This document shows, in pieces, positions 49,196 through 58,599 of a stretch of DNA of 64,000 nucleotides. The translations under genes and the position numbers were made by a program. The DNA is from JANNPJ01 sp035474375. Lineage in GTDB: Bacteria > Actinomycetota > Actinomycetes > Actinomycetales > Kineosporiaceae. Position 1 is the first letter of the stretch; each line of letters starts with the position of its first letter. The stretch is taken from assembly GCA_035474375.1 (NCBI GenBank), contig DATINJ010000209.1:7527-71526 (forward strand), read 5' to 3'. Under the pieces are notes generated by a model. The model saw only the letters and a program-made list of their open reading frames with translations, was not told the DNA's origin and did not search any database.

Positions 49196-51292
49196 TTAGA
49201 GCTTGAGTACCTGCTCGGCCTGGTCCTGCGGCATCGGCGCGTGCCGCAGGTAGCTGCGGGAGAAGAGGCCGCTGCCGTGCGCCAGGCCGCGAAGCGTCTG
49301 GGCATAGGTGATCAGTTCGATCTCCGGCACCTCGGCGCTGATCTCGGTTCGGCCGTCGGCCACCGATGACGTCCCGGTCACCCGACCACGGCGGGCGGAC
49401 ACGTCACCGAGCACGGCCCCGACGAACTCGTCGTCGACGACGATCTGCACGAGGTCTACCGGCTCCAGCATCGCTACCCCGGCTGAGGCGGCCGCCTCCT
49501 TCAGCGCCAGGGCTCCGGCGACCTGGAACGCGGCATCGGAAGAGTCGACGCTGTGCGCTTTTCCGCCGACCAGCGTCACCCGAAGGTCCACCATCGGGTA
49601 GCCGCCCGCGACCCCACGTTCCATCTGCGCCCGAATGCCCTTCTCGACGCTGGGAATGTACTGCCGGGGGACCGCGCCGCCAACCACCCGGTCGACGAAT
49701 TCGAACCCGCTGCCCTGCGGCAGCGGCTCCACCTCGACGTCACAGACCGCGTACTGGCCGTGGCCGCCGGATTGCTTGACGTGCCGACCATGCCCAGTTG
49801 CCTTGTCGCGCAAGGTCTCCCGGAGTGGAACTCGGATCGGCTCGGCATCTACCTCAACACCGTGCCGACTGCTCAGCCGGTCGAGTACGACGTCCAGGTG
49901 GGAGTCGCCCATCGCCCAGAGGACGAGCTGATGAGTATCCGGATCCTGGTACACCCGAACGGCGGGGTCTTCGGCGTTCAGCCGGACCAACGCCTGCGAC
50001 AGCTTGTCCTCGGCAGCGCTGGTCCGGGCCACGACCGCGGTCGGCAGCATCGGGTCCGGGATCGGCCAGGGTTCCATCAGGGCAGGCGTGGCCGGATCGG
50101 ACAGCGTGTCACCGGTTACCGCCCGGGACAGGCGGGCGACGGCGAGGATGTCACCGGCGGTGCCGGCGGTGACCGGAACCAACGTCGCGCCGAGCAGTCG
50201 AGACATCGCACCGGCGCGTTCGTCGGCGTCATGAACCGGCCGGCGACCGCAGACGTGAACCATGTCGTCCGGCGCCAGCCGGCCGGAGAAGATCCGCAGA
50301 ATGCTCACCTGGCCGACATAGGGGTCGGTGGTGGTTTTCAGCACCTCCGCGACCAGCGGGCCATCGACGTCGCACCGCAGCGGCGGCAACGGCTCGCCGT
50401 CCGGCGTGGTCACCACCGGGAGTGGGTGTTCCAGGGGGGAGGGGAAGCCACGGACGATGATCTCGAGCAGTTCGGCGATGCCGAGACCGGCCGATGCGAC
50501 GGTCGGCAACACCGGGTAGAAGGAGCCCCGGGCGACCGCCCGCTCCAGGTCCGGGATCAGGATCTCCAGGCCGATCTCCTCGCCGGCGATCCAGCGATCC
50601 AGGAGGGTGTCGTCCTCGGACTCCTGAATGATGGCCTCGATCAGTTCGGCGCGGGCGCTCTCGGCCGTCGCGACCCGGTCTGGGGAGATATCTGAAACCT
50701 GGTGGGAGAGTAGGCTGAACAGCCCGGTTGGCGGCCCGTCCCGGTCGGCCACCGGCAAGTAGATCGGTTGGATGCCGTCGCCGAACGACTGGCGGCAGGT
50801 GGCCAGCGACTCGGCGAAATCGCCCCGTTGTTGATCCACATGAGTGATCACGACGGCTCGGGGCATGCCGATGGCGGCGCATTCCGTCCAGAGCATCCGG
50901 GTCGTGGTGTCGACCCCGTCCACGGCCGAGATCACGAACAGGGCGGCGTCGGCCGCGCGTAATCCGGCTCGGACCTCGCCGACGAAGTCCGGGTGGCCTG
51001 GGGTGTCGATCAGATTGATGGTGGCGCCGTCGTGGTGGGTGGAGGCGACCGCGAGACAGACGGATCGGCCGAGACGACGCTCGATCGGTTCGTGATCGCA
51101 GACTGTGCTGCCGTCCTCGACCCGGCCGGCCCGGTTCACCGCACCGGTTTCGGCGAGCAGAGCCTCGAGGAGTGTCGTCTTACCGGCGGCTGAGTGACCG
51201 ACCACGACGACGTTGCGGATGGTGTCCGGGGGCGGGGCCGTGGTCTCCACCCCCGTGCGTACTCTGCCGCGAGCCGTCCCATGCGCTGTCAT
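49196..51292 (-). CDS. Elongation factor G-like GTPase (EF-G2 type)
   Basis: 698 residues with the EF-G domain order. GTPase domain: VVVVGHSAAGKTTLLEALL (G1), IDTPGHPDF (G3) and VITHVDQQRGDF (G4 as THVD rather than NKVD). Domain II and domains III-V follow, with FEFVDRVVGGAVPRQYIPSVEKGI. It lacks the canonical EF-G G2/switch form and is of the actinobacterial EF-G2 type (from memory, M. tuberculosis FusA2, Rv0120c), which is not the main translocase. Its role is unsettled. ATG 51292 has GAGGAGG six bases upstream, which fixes the start; the frame above is ignored. Confidence 0.9.
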   Translation of the reverse strand: MTAHGTARGRVRTGVETTAPPPDTIRNVVVVGHSAAGKTTLLEALLAETGAVNRAGRVEDGSTVCDHEPIERRLGRSVCLAVASTHHDGATINLIDTPGHPDFVGEVRAGLRAADAALFVISAVDGVDTTTRMLWTECAAIGMPRAVVITHVDQQRGDFAESLATCRQSFGDGIQPIYLPVADRDGPPTGLFSLLSHQVSDISPDRVATAESARAELIEAIIQESEDDTLLDRWIAGEEIGLEILIPDLERAVARGSFYPVLPTVASAGLGIAELLEIIVRGFPSPLEHPLPVVTTPDGEPLPPLRCDVDGPLVAEVLKTTTDPYVGQVSILRIFSGRLAPDDMVHVCGRRPVHDADERAGAMSRLLGATLVPVTAGTAGDILAVARLSRAVTGDTLSDPATPALMEPWPIPDPMLPTAVVARTSAAEDKLSQALVRLNAEDPAVRVYQDPDTHQLVLWAMGDSHLDVVLDRLSSRHGVEVDAEPIRVPLRETLRDKATGHGRHVKQSGGHGQYAVCDVEVEPLPQGSGFEFVDRVVGGAVPRQYIPSVEKGIRAQMERGVAGGYPMVDLRVTLVGGKAHSVDSSDAAFQVAGALALKEAAASAGVAMLEPVDLVQIVVDDEFVGAVLGDVSARRGRVTGTSSVADGRTEISAEVPEIELITYAQTLRGLAHGSGLFSRSYLRHAPMPQDQAEQVLKL

Positions 51293-51313
51293 AGCGGACC
51301 TCCTCGTCCACAC

Positions 51314-51471
51314 CCATCCCCTGTGCAGTAACCGTGCCCCTCCTGGCCGCTGACGGCAAGGGCGGGTACCGGCTATCAGAAATCATCACTCTAAGGAGGC
51401 ATTCGATAACCCAAAGTAGTACTTCACGATTCCGGCATTACGAACTTTGACTTGCATTTCGGTGCCAGCAT
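51314..51471. promoter_or_regulatory. Divergent promoter region of EF-G2 and envelope cluster
   Basis: This spacer serves both EF-G2 (minus) and the lipoprotein operon (plus). A TTGACT hexamer near 51446-51452 is a candidate -35 element for the plus direction, but no matching -10 is clear. Confidence 0.35.
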
Positions 51472-52773
51472 GTGTATGTGCGAATCGCCTGCGGCCTTTG
51501 CGCCGTTCTTGCTGCGGCGCTCGGAGCCTGCACCGCGAGTTCACCGACGACGGTGCCGGAGAGCTCGCCGATCACCACGTCACAGCGGGGGGCCGGGCAG
51601 GGGACGCACGGTGGCTTGGCCGCGATCCCGGCGTCGTCCGGCGCCGATGTGGCGCTGCAGCTGGAAGCGCTGCTGGGGCTGCACTCGATCCTCGCCGCGG
51701 ACATGATGCGCGCTCGGGTCCGGGCGGACGACGACCTGGCCCAATCGGCGAACGCGGCCCTCGGCCTGAACACCACGGCGATCGCCGACCTGCTGCAACC
51801 GATCATCGGAGCGACGGCCCGCGAACAGTTCACGACCCTGTGGACGGAGCACATTCAGGCCCTCTTCAACTACGCCCGGGGGGCAGCGACCAAGGACTCC
51901 GACGTCCGGGCGGACGCCCGTCGCGAACTCGTCGAGTACGAGGATGATCTGGCCCGATTCTTCGCCGCCCAGTCGGACGGGCGGTTGGCCCCAGCGGCAG
52001 CGCTGGCGGCCGTCGACAAGCACGTCGAGCACCTCCTCGAGGGCGTCGACGCCTACGCCGCGCAGGACTACCGGGCTTCGGCCAAGATCTATCGACTCTC
52101 GTATGCCCACTCGTTCGAGGTCGGAGCCGTCCTCAGCCACGCCCTGCTGCCGGCCAAGGTCGGTGCCACGCTGGATTCGCCCGCCCAGACCCTGCGCACG
52201 TCCCTCACCCATCTGCTCGGCGAGCACGTCGCGCTGATGATGGCGACCGTCCGGTCGTCCGTCGGTGATCAGAAGGACTTCACCGCCATGGGGGCCGCCA
52301 TCAACGCCAACACCCTGGATCTGACCGCCGCCTTCGACAGCCTGTTCGGCCCGGCGGCCGCCCGCCGATTCCAGGCGCGCTGGGCCGACCATGTGGATCA
52401 TTTGCTGGCCTACACCTCGGCAACGGTCAGGAAGGACGCCGCGGGCCGGCAGAACGCCCGGCAGGGGATGCGCGACTTCGACAGCTCGTTCGCCGCCTTC
52501 CTGAGTGCCGCCACCGAGAATCGGCTTCCCGGAACTGCCATGGTCGGCACGTTCGAGGACTACGACCGCAGGCTGCTGGCCGAGATCGACGCCTACGTGT
52601 CCAATGACCACGAGCGGGCGCAGGCCGTGCGGCAGCAGCTCTATGCGGAGACGTTCACGGTCGCTCAGCAATTGTCCGGCGCGATCGGCGCCACGCTCGG
52701 GGCCCGGCTGCCCCGCGGCGGTTCGCAGACCGGTGGCGGCGGCACGGCGATCCGCTTCCTCCAGGGCGGGTGA
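51472..52773 (+). CDS. Lipoprotein with tandemly duplicated helical domain
   Basis: 433 residues. N-terminal signal with lipobox LGAC (Cys20) and a Ser/Thr/Pro linker, then two copies of an all-helical domain of about 165 residues. Copy 1 runs from LLGLHSILAADMMRAR to EVGAVLSHAL, copy 2 from LLGEHVALMMATVRSS to TVAQQLSGAI. Both carry W-x-(E/D)-H-(I/V)-x-x-L followed by F/LAYT-type helix, D/S-F-A-x-F, and an (I/V)DAY-x-x-x-D motif. The pattern recalls short helical-bundle proteins of firmicutes often misnamed in databases. GTG 51472 lacks a clear ribosome-binding site. The sortase and vWA-like genes follow with 6 and 0 intervening bases: one operon. Confidence 0.82.
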   Translation: MYVRIACGLCAVLAAALGACTASSPTTVPESSPITTSQRGAGQGTHGGLAAIPASSGADVALQLEALLGLHSILAADMMRARVRADDDLAQSANAALGLNTTAIADLLQPIIGATAREQFTTLWTEHIQALFNYARGAATKDSDVRADARRELVEYEDDLARFFAAQSDGRLAPAAALAAVDKHVEHLLEGVDAYAAQDYRASAKIYRLSYAHSFEVGAVLSHALLPAKVGATLDSPAQTLRTSLTHLLGEHVALMMATVRSSVGDQKDFTAMGAAINANTLDLTAAFDSLFGPAAARRFQARWADHVDHLLAYTSATVRKDAAGRQNARQGMRDFDSSFAAFLSAATENRLPGTAMVGTFEDYDRRLLAEIDAYVSNDHERAQAVRQQLYAETFTVAQQLSGAIGATLGARLPRGGSQTGGGGTAIRFLQGG

Positions 52774-52779
52774 GATCGA

Positions 52780-53400
52780 GTGCAGCCGATGCTGCCGGTG
52801 GTGGCGATCCAGCGGATCGGCATTGCGCTGCTGGCGGTTGGTCTGACCGCCAGCAACCCGGTCGCGGTGAACCTGCCGTCAGCTGGGCCGGTGCCACGCC
52901 CCGCTGCCGCCTCGACGGCGGATCCGGCGCCGTTCCGCTCGGTCCGGACTTACACCGGCGTCGCCGTCCCGGTTCGGCTCCGAATCCCGTCCCAGAAGAT
53001 CGATACTCCGTTGCGGCGGCTCGGCTTGGCGGCGGACGGCACGATCGCGGCCCCGCGCGAATGGCAGGTGGCCGGTTGGTACGACCGAGGGCCCAGGCCG
53101 GGGCAGAACGGGCCCGCGGTGGTCGTCGGCCACATCGATTCGCGGGCCGGCCCGGCGGTCTTCTTCCGGCTCCCCGACCTGATGCGAGGTGCTGCCGTGT
53201 ACGTGGACCGAAAGGACGGCAGTACCGTCCGCTTCCGGGTGGCCGGTCGCCGCCAAGTGGCGAAGGATCGCTTCCCGGCCACAGCGGTGTATTCGCCGAG
53301 TCTGCAGCCGTCCCTGGTACTCATCACCTGCGGCGGCACCTTCGACCGGTCGGCCGGGCACTACCGGGACAACATCATCGTGACCGCAGTTCCCGGGTGA
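52780..53400 (+). CDS. Class F sortase
   Basis: 206 residues. A hydrophobic N-terminal segment (about 8-24) anchors or exports it. The sortase catalytic residues are His118 in VVVGHIDSRAGPAVFF, Cys184 in LVLITCGGTFDR and Arg196 in HYRDNIIVTA. The short form and TCGG motif are those of class F, common in actinobacteria and of mostly unknown substrate. The start is GTG 52780, with ATG 52789 possible. It is sandwiched between a lipoprotein and a membrane-anchored vWA-like protein, but neither has a readable LPxTG sorting signal, so its substrate is elsewhere or non-canonical. Confidence 0.9.
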   Translation: MQPMLPVVAIQRIGIALLAVGLTASNPVAVNLPSAGPVPRPAAASTADPAPFRSVRTYTGVAVPVRLRIPSQKIDTPLRRLGLAADGTIAAPREWQVAGWYDRGPRPGQNGPAVVVGHIDSRAGPAVFFRLPDLMRGAAVYVDRKDGSTVRFRVAGRRQVAKDRFPATAVYSPSLQPSLVLITCGGTFDRSAGHYRDNIIVTAVPG

Positions 53401-54642
53401 GTGGCGATGCGGTCCCGAAAACGTCTCGCTGTGATCCTCACCGCGTGGTCTGCGATCGCCTGGTCTGCGGTGAGCGTGTCGTCGATCCCGCTGTCGCCGG
53501 CAGCGCAGGCCGCCGACAGCCCGCGGCTGCGGGTTCTCGCGGTCCGGTCGACTTTGGACCAGGTCTCTGTGGTCTTCGAGCTGCAGCCGAGGCCGCGGCG
53601 CCCGCTCGCGAACAGCGCGGTAGTCGTCACCTCGGGTGCCGCCCGACTACCGAATCGACTGAGCGCCATCCTGTCCGACCGGGCGTCGGTCGGCTTCGTC
53701 CTGGATGCCTCCGCCGATGGAGCGGCCGCGCTTCGGGACGGCGGTCGGGCCGGCGCGGCGAGCTTGCTGTTGCAACTACCCCCGGGTGCGATCTCCGCGG
53801 TGATCGCCGATCGGCGGCCTCCCGCCGTCGCCGCGCCGCCCTCGGTCGGTGTGCTGGACGATCTGCAGGCGACCAGCGTCCTGCCCAGCGGTGGCAGCCG
53901 AGCAACGTCCGCCGCGCTGACGCTCGCGCTGCGGACCCTGCAGCCCGGCCCCGGTATCGCGCCGGTGATCGTGCTCTACACGAACGCCGCGAACGCGGGC
54001 GGTGAGTCGGCCGCTGGGCTCGGTGCTCGGCTGCGCCAAGCAAACACCGTCCTCGTGGTGATCAGCACCAGTCCAAATCCGCAGTTCTGGCGCGATGTCG
54101 CGCCGTCCACCGGTGGTTTCGCCATTGCGGTCGGGTCCGGGGCGGCGATCACCTCCTTCGACGCGGTGGCCAACGGGCTGGGCTCGCGGTACAGCGTGAC
54201 CTTTGCCCGGCCGGTGCTGAGTGCCGGTCCGCTGGAATTGGCGGTCGATACCGGGTCGAAGGTGGTGACGGCGGACGTGACCGTGCCCGCCGAACCAGTC
54301 GTCGAAACGTCGGACGCCACGCCGACGCACCTCGGCGAAACGTCCCCATTCCGGTCGTGGTTCTGGCTGCCGGGAGCCGGTCTGCTGGTGGTTGCCGTGG
54401 TGGGGATTGTCCTGGCCGCTCGCCGCGATCACCGCAGGCGTCGCCGGCCCGACCAACCCCAGACCGCTGTGAGGCGGCCGCCCGAGATGGTTCGGCAGCC
54501 GGCACTGCCGGGAGTACGGGTCTTCGACGTGGCGGATCCGACCGGCCCGCGCGAGATCACGAATCAACTCTTCGAGTCGAGGATGGAGCGGGATGCGCGC
54601 TCGCACCCGGCGGACGATTCACCACCAGGCTCGCCGGACTGA
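53401..54642 (+). CDS. Membrane-anchored vWA-like protein
   Basis: 413 residues. N-terminal signal peptide ending near AQAAD, then a von Willebrand A-like domain whose MIDAS site is degenerate: VGFVLDASADGAAALRDGG (D-x-S in place of D-x-S-x-S), with APVIVLYTNAANAG and TVLVVISTS as later strands. A C-terminal helix (WLPGAGLLVVAVVGIVLAA, about 320-338) precedes a basic cytoplasmic tail that is Arg-rich, then acidic. The GTG start follows the sortase stop directly. The helix plus Arg tail resembles the end of a sortase substrate, but there is no LPxTG, only GETSPF before the helix. Likely an envelope adhesion or assembly factor. Confidence 0.75.
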   Translation: MAMRSRKRLAVILTAWSAIAWSAVSVSSIPLSPAAQAADSPRLRVLAVRSTLDQVSVVFELQPRPRRPLANSAVVVTSGAARLPNRLSAILSDRASVGFVLDASADGAAALRDGGRAGAASLLLQLPPGAISAVIADRRPPAVAAPPSVGVLDDLQATSVLPSGGSRATSAALTLALRTLQPGPGIAPVIVLYTNAANAGGESAAGLGARLRQANTVLVVISTSPNPQFWRDVAPSTGGFAIAVGSGAAITSFDAVANGLGSRYSVTFARPVLSAGPLELAVDTGSKVVTADVTVPAEPVVETSDATPTHLGETSPFRSWFWLPGAGLLVVAVVGIVLAARRDHRRRRRPDQPQTAVRRPPEMVRQPALPGVRVFDVADPTGPREITNQLFESRMERDARSHPADDSPPGSPD

Positions 54643-54687
54643 CTCACCGAAGCGGAGTTACGCCCAATCAGACAATCTGGAAGGCGT

Positions 54688-55908
54688 TCAGGCAATCACG
54701 ACGGGGTGGCGAACGACGGCGCCGAAGAGATATCCGAGGGTGTTGTACGGCGCGATCTCGGGCTGGCTGACGCCGGTGTCGTCGGTGGCTCGGGCGAGCA
54801 GCTGATAGTTCCCGGTAGCCGTTGGGCGCCAAGGGATTTCCCAACGCAGCCAACCCGTTCGGCTGGTCCGGCCGATGGGCCGGGCGGGCCGCCAGGTGGT
54901 TCCGCCGTCCACCGTCACCTCGACCCTGCGCACGGCGCCGTTGCCGGACCACGATCTTCCGGTCAGGAGATGTCGTCGATCAACCTGGAGGGTGGCCGGC
55001 CACGGCAGCTCGAACGCGCTCTTGACCACCTGCCGAGTCAACGGGAGGCTGCCCTCGGCGGGGTAGTCGGGCCCGAAGAGCCGGTAGAACTCGGTGTTCC
55101 ACGGCGAGGTCAAGGTCTGATCGGAAACCTCAAGGGAACCAACCCATTTGATCGAGGCGATCCCGATCCACGATGGCACGACCAGCCGGACCGGGAAGCC
55201 ATGATCGGGCGGAAGCACTTCACCGTTCATCTCGTATGCGAGCAACACGTCCTTCAGCGCCTTGGCGATCGGCAAGGGGCGGCGCACGGCGCCAAGGTCC
55301 ACGCCATTGCTGATGAAATGCGCATCCAACCCGGACGGCATCACGTCGACCGCCGTCGGGGTCAGACCGGCCCGACGCAGCACGGTGGACAGCCGGACCC
55401 CGCGCCAGCGTGCGACGCCCACCGCACCGAGTTTCCAGGCGCTGCCGGACACCGTCTGGCCTTGCTGGCTGGTGTAGAAGCTGCGCCCATTGCCGGCGCA
55501 CTCGATGAACGCTGAGATCTCCTGCGAGGGAAGGGCGCACAGGTCGGCGTAGCTGAACTCAATCGGCTGCGCAACGGTCGGGTTGCCGTGCAGCCCCGAT
55601 CCGAACAGTTTCAGTCGCCAGGTTTCGGCGTCGATCGTCGGGGTCGCAGTGTGGTTGCGAACGAAGAACCGGTCGATCGGGGTGTGATAGCCCTGCCCCC
55701 GCAGTGCCTCCCACTTGGTTTCGGCATTCGTGCCGAAGACCGTGAACAGTTCCGGTGGAAGCGGTTTCATGATCGGCCCGGCTGCGGGGGAGGCGCCGGA
55801 CGAGGCTGGCGCCCGCGCGCCGGGCAGCGCGGTGAGCCCGAGTGCCGCCGAAGCCCGGAGCAGATCACGCCTGGTCAGCCCACGAGGCTGGACCTGTTCG
55901 GTGGTCAT
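54688..55908 (-). CDS. Molybdopterin-dependent oxidoreductase (sulfite-oxidase family)
   Basis: 406 residues. A Tat signal begins at TRRDLLRASAALGLTALPGA (twin Arg at 13-14), so it is exported folded. The SUOX-type molybdopterin domain follows, with the Mo-ligand Cys in SAFIECAGNGRSFY and the conserved GVRLSTVLRRAGL, DHGFPVRLVVPSWIG and VKWVGSLEVS. A C-terminal dimerisation (Mo-co) domain has VRRVEVTVDGGTTW. The electron acceptor and substrate cannot be read; no haem or YedZ partner is adjacent. ATG 55908 has GGAGG seven bases upstream. It converges on the vWA-like gene with a 45-base gap. Confidence 0.92.
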   Translation of the reverse strand: MTTEQVQPRGLTRRDLLRASAALGLTALPGARAPASSGASPAAGPIMKPLPPELFTVFGTNAETKWEALRGQGYHTPIDRFFVRNHTATPTIDAETWRLKLFGSGLHGNPTVAQPIEFSYADLCALPSQEISAFIECAGNGRSFYTSQQGQTVSGSAWKLGAVGVARWRGVRLSTVLRRAGLTPTAVDVMPSGLDAHFISNGVDLGAVRRPLPIAKALKDVLLAYEMNGEVLPPDHGFPVRLVVPSWIGIASIKWVGSLEVSDQTLTSPWNTEFYRLFGPDYPAEGSLPLTRQVVKSAFELPWPATLQVDRRHLLTGRSWSGNGAVRRVEVTVDGGTTWRPARPIGRTSRTGWLRWEIPWRPTATGNYQLLARATDDTGVSQPEIAPYNTLGYLFGAVVRHPVVIA

Positions 55909-56004
55909 GACCTACCTCCAACGAAGGTAACTAAAGTATATGAGTCAAGATTATGCACTTTCTGCCATTCCGCAACCCCCGTGACGCGGTGCGGTGGTCT
56001 TGGG

Positions 56005-56469
56005 TTAGTGGGTGTCGAGCCAGGTCTGCAGGGGTGTGGCGCGCTCGTCCCTTCCCATCAACCGGTAGGCGAGCGCCCACTGGGCCGGGTCGCCGAGGGG
56101 AAGCCCGCGCCAGTAGCCGGTCACTCGGGTCGGAATCGCGATCCGAGATCCGCCCGAACGCAGGGCGAAGCCGATCAGCAAGTCCACCTCATGATCGTCA
56201 CCCTCGATCCGGAACCGGGCCTGGGTCGCATAGTGGCCGTCACCCGCGGCAGCCTGGACGTGGTCGATACCCGCCGAGGACAAGGCGGCCGCCACCGAAT
56301 CGCGCTCGGCGTCCGTACTTAAATCCCAGTCCCGCACCTGGTCGACAAGTCCGAAGGCGGCGAGCAGGCCAGAGCCCCCCAGCGCGACGACGATTCCGTG
56401 CTCCTGGAGCGCGCCGACCGTTCGGAGAACGACATCAAGGGGTGGCATCCGAGTGCTCGGACGGCTCAT
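56005..56469 (-). CDS. Nucleotidyltransferase-like protein
   Basis: 154 residues. GGSGLLAAFGLVDQVRDWDLSTD has the G-G/S and D-x-D pair of the MNT/Pol-beta nucleotidyltransferase fold. The third acid is in DDHEVDLLIGF. WAL-AYRLMGRDERATPLQTW follows as a helical tail. This is the layout of small nucleotidyltransferases and of AbiEii/MenA-type toxins, but it is alone here without an antitoxin. ATG 56469 is chosen for similarity; ATG 56511 is possible. Neither has a good ribosome-binding site. Confidence 0.7.
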   Translation of the reverse strand: MSRPSTRMPPLDVVLRTVGALQEHGIVVALGGSGLLAAFGLVDQVRDWDLSTDAERDSVAAALSSAGIDHVQAAAGDGHYATQARFRIEGDDHEVDLLIGFALRSGGSRIAIPTRVTGYWRGLPLGDPAQWALAYRLMGRDERATPLQTWLDTH

Positions 56470-56579
56470 TCGCCCAGTATTTCCCACAAGGCGTTTCTTG
56501 TCCCCCGCCATTGCGTTGCTACCCTCCGCTGAGCGCCGCCTTCCGGCTGCGTTCAGACAGCAGCACGGAGGGCGACGGC

Positions 56580-57485
56580 ATGATCGCGGTGTCCTGGGGG
56601 TCGGCTACGGAACGCGGCCCCCGACGCAACAACCAGGATGCTCTCCTCGCCGAACCACCGGTCTTCGTCGTGGCAGACGGTATGGGTGGGCATGCCGGTG
56701 GTGAACTGGCGAGCGCCATCGTCGTGGAGACCTTCCGGGGTCTGGTCGGTCGCGGTGATGTTCCACCAGCAGAGGTATCCGAGCTGATCGGGCGGGCCAA
56801 TGACGCGATCCTGCAGCAGGCGGACGACGATCCGGGACTGCGCGGGATGGGCACCACCCTGGTCGGCTTGGTGATGGTCAACGACGGCCAGGCGGACTAC
56901 TGGCTGGTCGCCAACGTCGGTGATTCCCGGCTCTACCGGTTCGCTGACGGTGAGTTACGACAGCTGACCGTCGACCACAGTTTCGTCCAGGAACTCGTGG
57001 ACGCCGGGCGGATCCATGCCGACGAGGCCCGGATCCATCCGCAGCGGAACATCGTCACCCGGATCCTCGGCTCCCTACAGCCGCCCGAAGCCGAGTACTG
57101 GCTGTTCGCGCCGGAGGTCGGCGAGCGGTACCTGCTCTGTTCCGATGGGCTCTGTGGTGAGCTCGAGGAAGACGACATCGCTCGCTTGATGGCCGGCATC
57201 GATGATCCCGGCCAGGCCGCCTCGACGCTGGTGAGAGAGGCGCTGGAGGCAGGCGGGACGGACAACGCCACCGCGATCGTGATCGATGTCTGGGACGGGG
57301 CAACCACCGAGCTGCGGGTCGACGCCGACTACAGATCGGCGGAGGACCGGCTCCAGCGCGGCCGCGGTGCCCATCGCATCGACCGGACCGGCGAGATGGA
57401 CCACAGGTTTGGGGCCACGCCACCGATGGGCACTGGCATGATCCATGGTGTGCCGAACGACAGCGAACGCTTCCGTAATGCCTGA
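56580..57485 (+). CDS. PP2C-family serine/threonine phosphatase
   Basis: 301 residues with a complete PP2C core. Metal-binding Asp residues are in RRNNQDALL, VVADGMGGHAGGELA, LLCSDGLCGELEEDD and GGTDNATAIVI. The strand ANVGDSRLYRFADGEL carries the G-D-S-R motif. The C-terminal 60 residues are Arg-rich and unassigned. ATG 56580 has GGAGG nine bases upstream. The stop overlaps the FHA gene start by 8 bases, so the phosphatase and FHA protein are co-translated. No Ser/Thr kinase lies in the window, so the phosphate donor enzyme is elsewhere. Confidence 0.95.
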   Translation: MIAVSWGSATERGPRRNNQDALLAEPPVFVVADGMGGHAGGELASAIVVETFRGLVGRGDVPPAEVSELIGRANDAILQQADDDPGLRGMGTTLVGLVMVNDGQADYWLVANVGDSRLYRFADGELRQLTVDHSFVQELVDAGRIHADEARIHPQRNIVTRILGSLQPPEAEYWLFAPEVGERYLLCSDGLCGELEEDDIARLMAGIDDPGQAASTLVREALEAGGTDNATAIVIDVWDGATTELRVDADYRSAEDRLQRGRGAHRIDRTGEMDHRFGATPPMGTGMIHGVPNDSERFRNA

Positions 57486-58572
57486 TCCGTCCTATCTGCC
57501 GGGTTCCTGGTTCGCAGTGGTCACGCCGGGAGCCGTGGTCCTGCTCGAAGGCTCGGTAACGCCGTCCCGGTTGCAGTCGGTTTGGGAAGCCTGCACCGCA
57601 GATCCCTCGCTGGACGAACTGATCGAAGTGGTCACCGGTGGTCGCTTCGTCGGTGCGCCGTTCTTCGGGATCGCCATCGTGGACGGCGCTGGGCTGCGGG
57701 TCGTGGTCCGGGCCGGGGTGACCGCTGTGGTGGGTGAGTCCATCGGCGCAGCTCGATCGATTGTCAGCGGCAACGCCAACACCTGGGTAGAGGAAACCCT
57801 CGACGAACCCCAGTCGGTGCGGCTGCTCCGGGAGGCCACTCCGTCTGCCGGGTTGGCGCTGCCGGTCTACGGCGGGATCGTGATGGCCGATGAAGTCACC
57901 TGGACGCCGTCCTCGGTGAACTCTCGGACGCCGTTGGCGGTGCCCGTGGGCGTGGTGCATGCTCCGGTGAGCGAGCCGGCCCCCTTGCCGCCGGTGGCGG
58001 ATCCGGACGACTCCGACTGGGCGGTGTGGGAACTCAACGAGGCGGGGGAGCTGGGCAGCTCGCGAAGCGCCGCCGAGCCGGAGCAGCCGGAACTGGGCGA
58101 AGCGGAGTACGGGTCGGACGATCCCAGGCAGCCATGGAGCGACTCGCCCCCGTTGTTGCCCGAAGATCAGCCCCCGTCTCTCCTTGAGTCGAGGCCCGCT
58201 GCCGCTCCTGATCTGGCGCCCGATCGGGTGATCATCGGCTCGCTGCACTTCTCCACCGGGCAGATCGTGCCGTTGGATCGCCCGGTGATCGTTGGTCGTG
58301 CGCCGTTCGTGGATCCCGTGATCCGGGCCGACCTGCCCCGGATAGTTCAGATCGACAACCTGGATCAGGACATCTCCCGCAACCACGTCGAGGTGTGGTT
58401 CGACGGCCGAGATGTGTTCGCCGTTGACCTGAATTCCGCCAACGGCACGATCGTCGCAATCCCCGGCCAAATACCCCAGCGACTCGCCCCCCAGGAGCCG
58501 TTCGCGCTGGTCGGTGGGTCGATTGTGACGCTGTCGGAAGAGATCTTCTTCAGCTTCGAGGTCGCGCCATGA
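57478..58572 (+). CDS. FHA domain-containing protein (PP2C partner)
   Basis: 364 residues. N-terminal ~150 residues form an alpha/beta domain without known family, starting WFAVVTPGAVVLLEG. A long acidic, Pro-rich linker follows (about 170-265). The C-terminal FHA domain has the phospho-Thr pocket: VIVGRAPFVDP (G-R), QDISRNHVEVWFDGR (S-R-N-H) and DLNSANGT (N-G-T). The ATG at 57478 overlaps the PP2C stop, which couples the two. FHA plus PP2C suggests Thr-phosphorylation signalling in which this protein binds the phosphorylated partner. Confidence 0.9.
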   Translation: MPDPSYLPGSWFAVVTPGAVVLLEGSVTPSRLQSVWEACTADPSLDELIEVVTGGRFVGAPFFGIAIVDGAGLRVVVRAGVTAVVGESIGAARSIVSGNANTWVEETLDEPQSVRLLREATPSAGLALPVYGGIVMADEVTWTPSSVNSRTPLAVPVGVVHAPVSEPAPLPPVADPDDSDWAVWELNEAGELGSSRSAAEPEQPELGEAEYGSDDPRQPWSDSPPLLPEDQPPSLLESRPAAAPDLAPDRVIIGSLHFSTGQIVPLDRPVIVGRAPFVDPVIRADLPRIVQIDNLDQDISRNHVEVWFDGRDVFAVDLNSANGTIVAIPGQIPQRLAPQEPFALVGGSIVTLSEEIFFSFEVAP

Positions 58573-58599
58573 GAGTCGCCGGCGATGGAAGGGGTGCCT

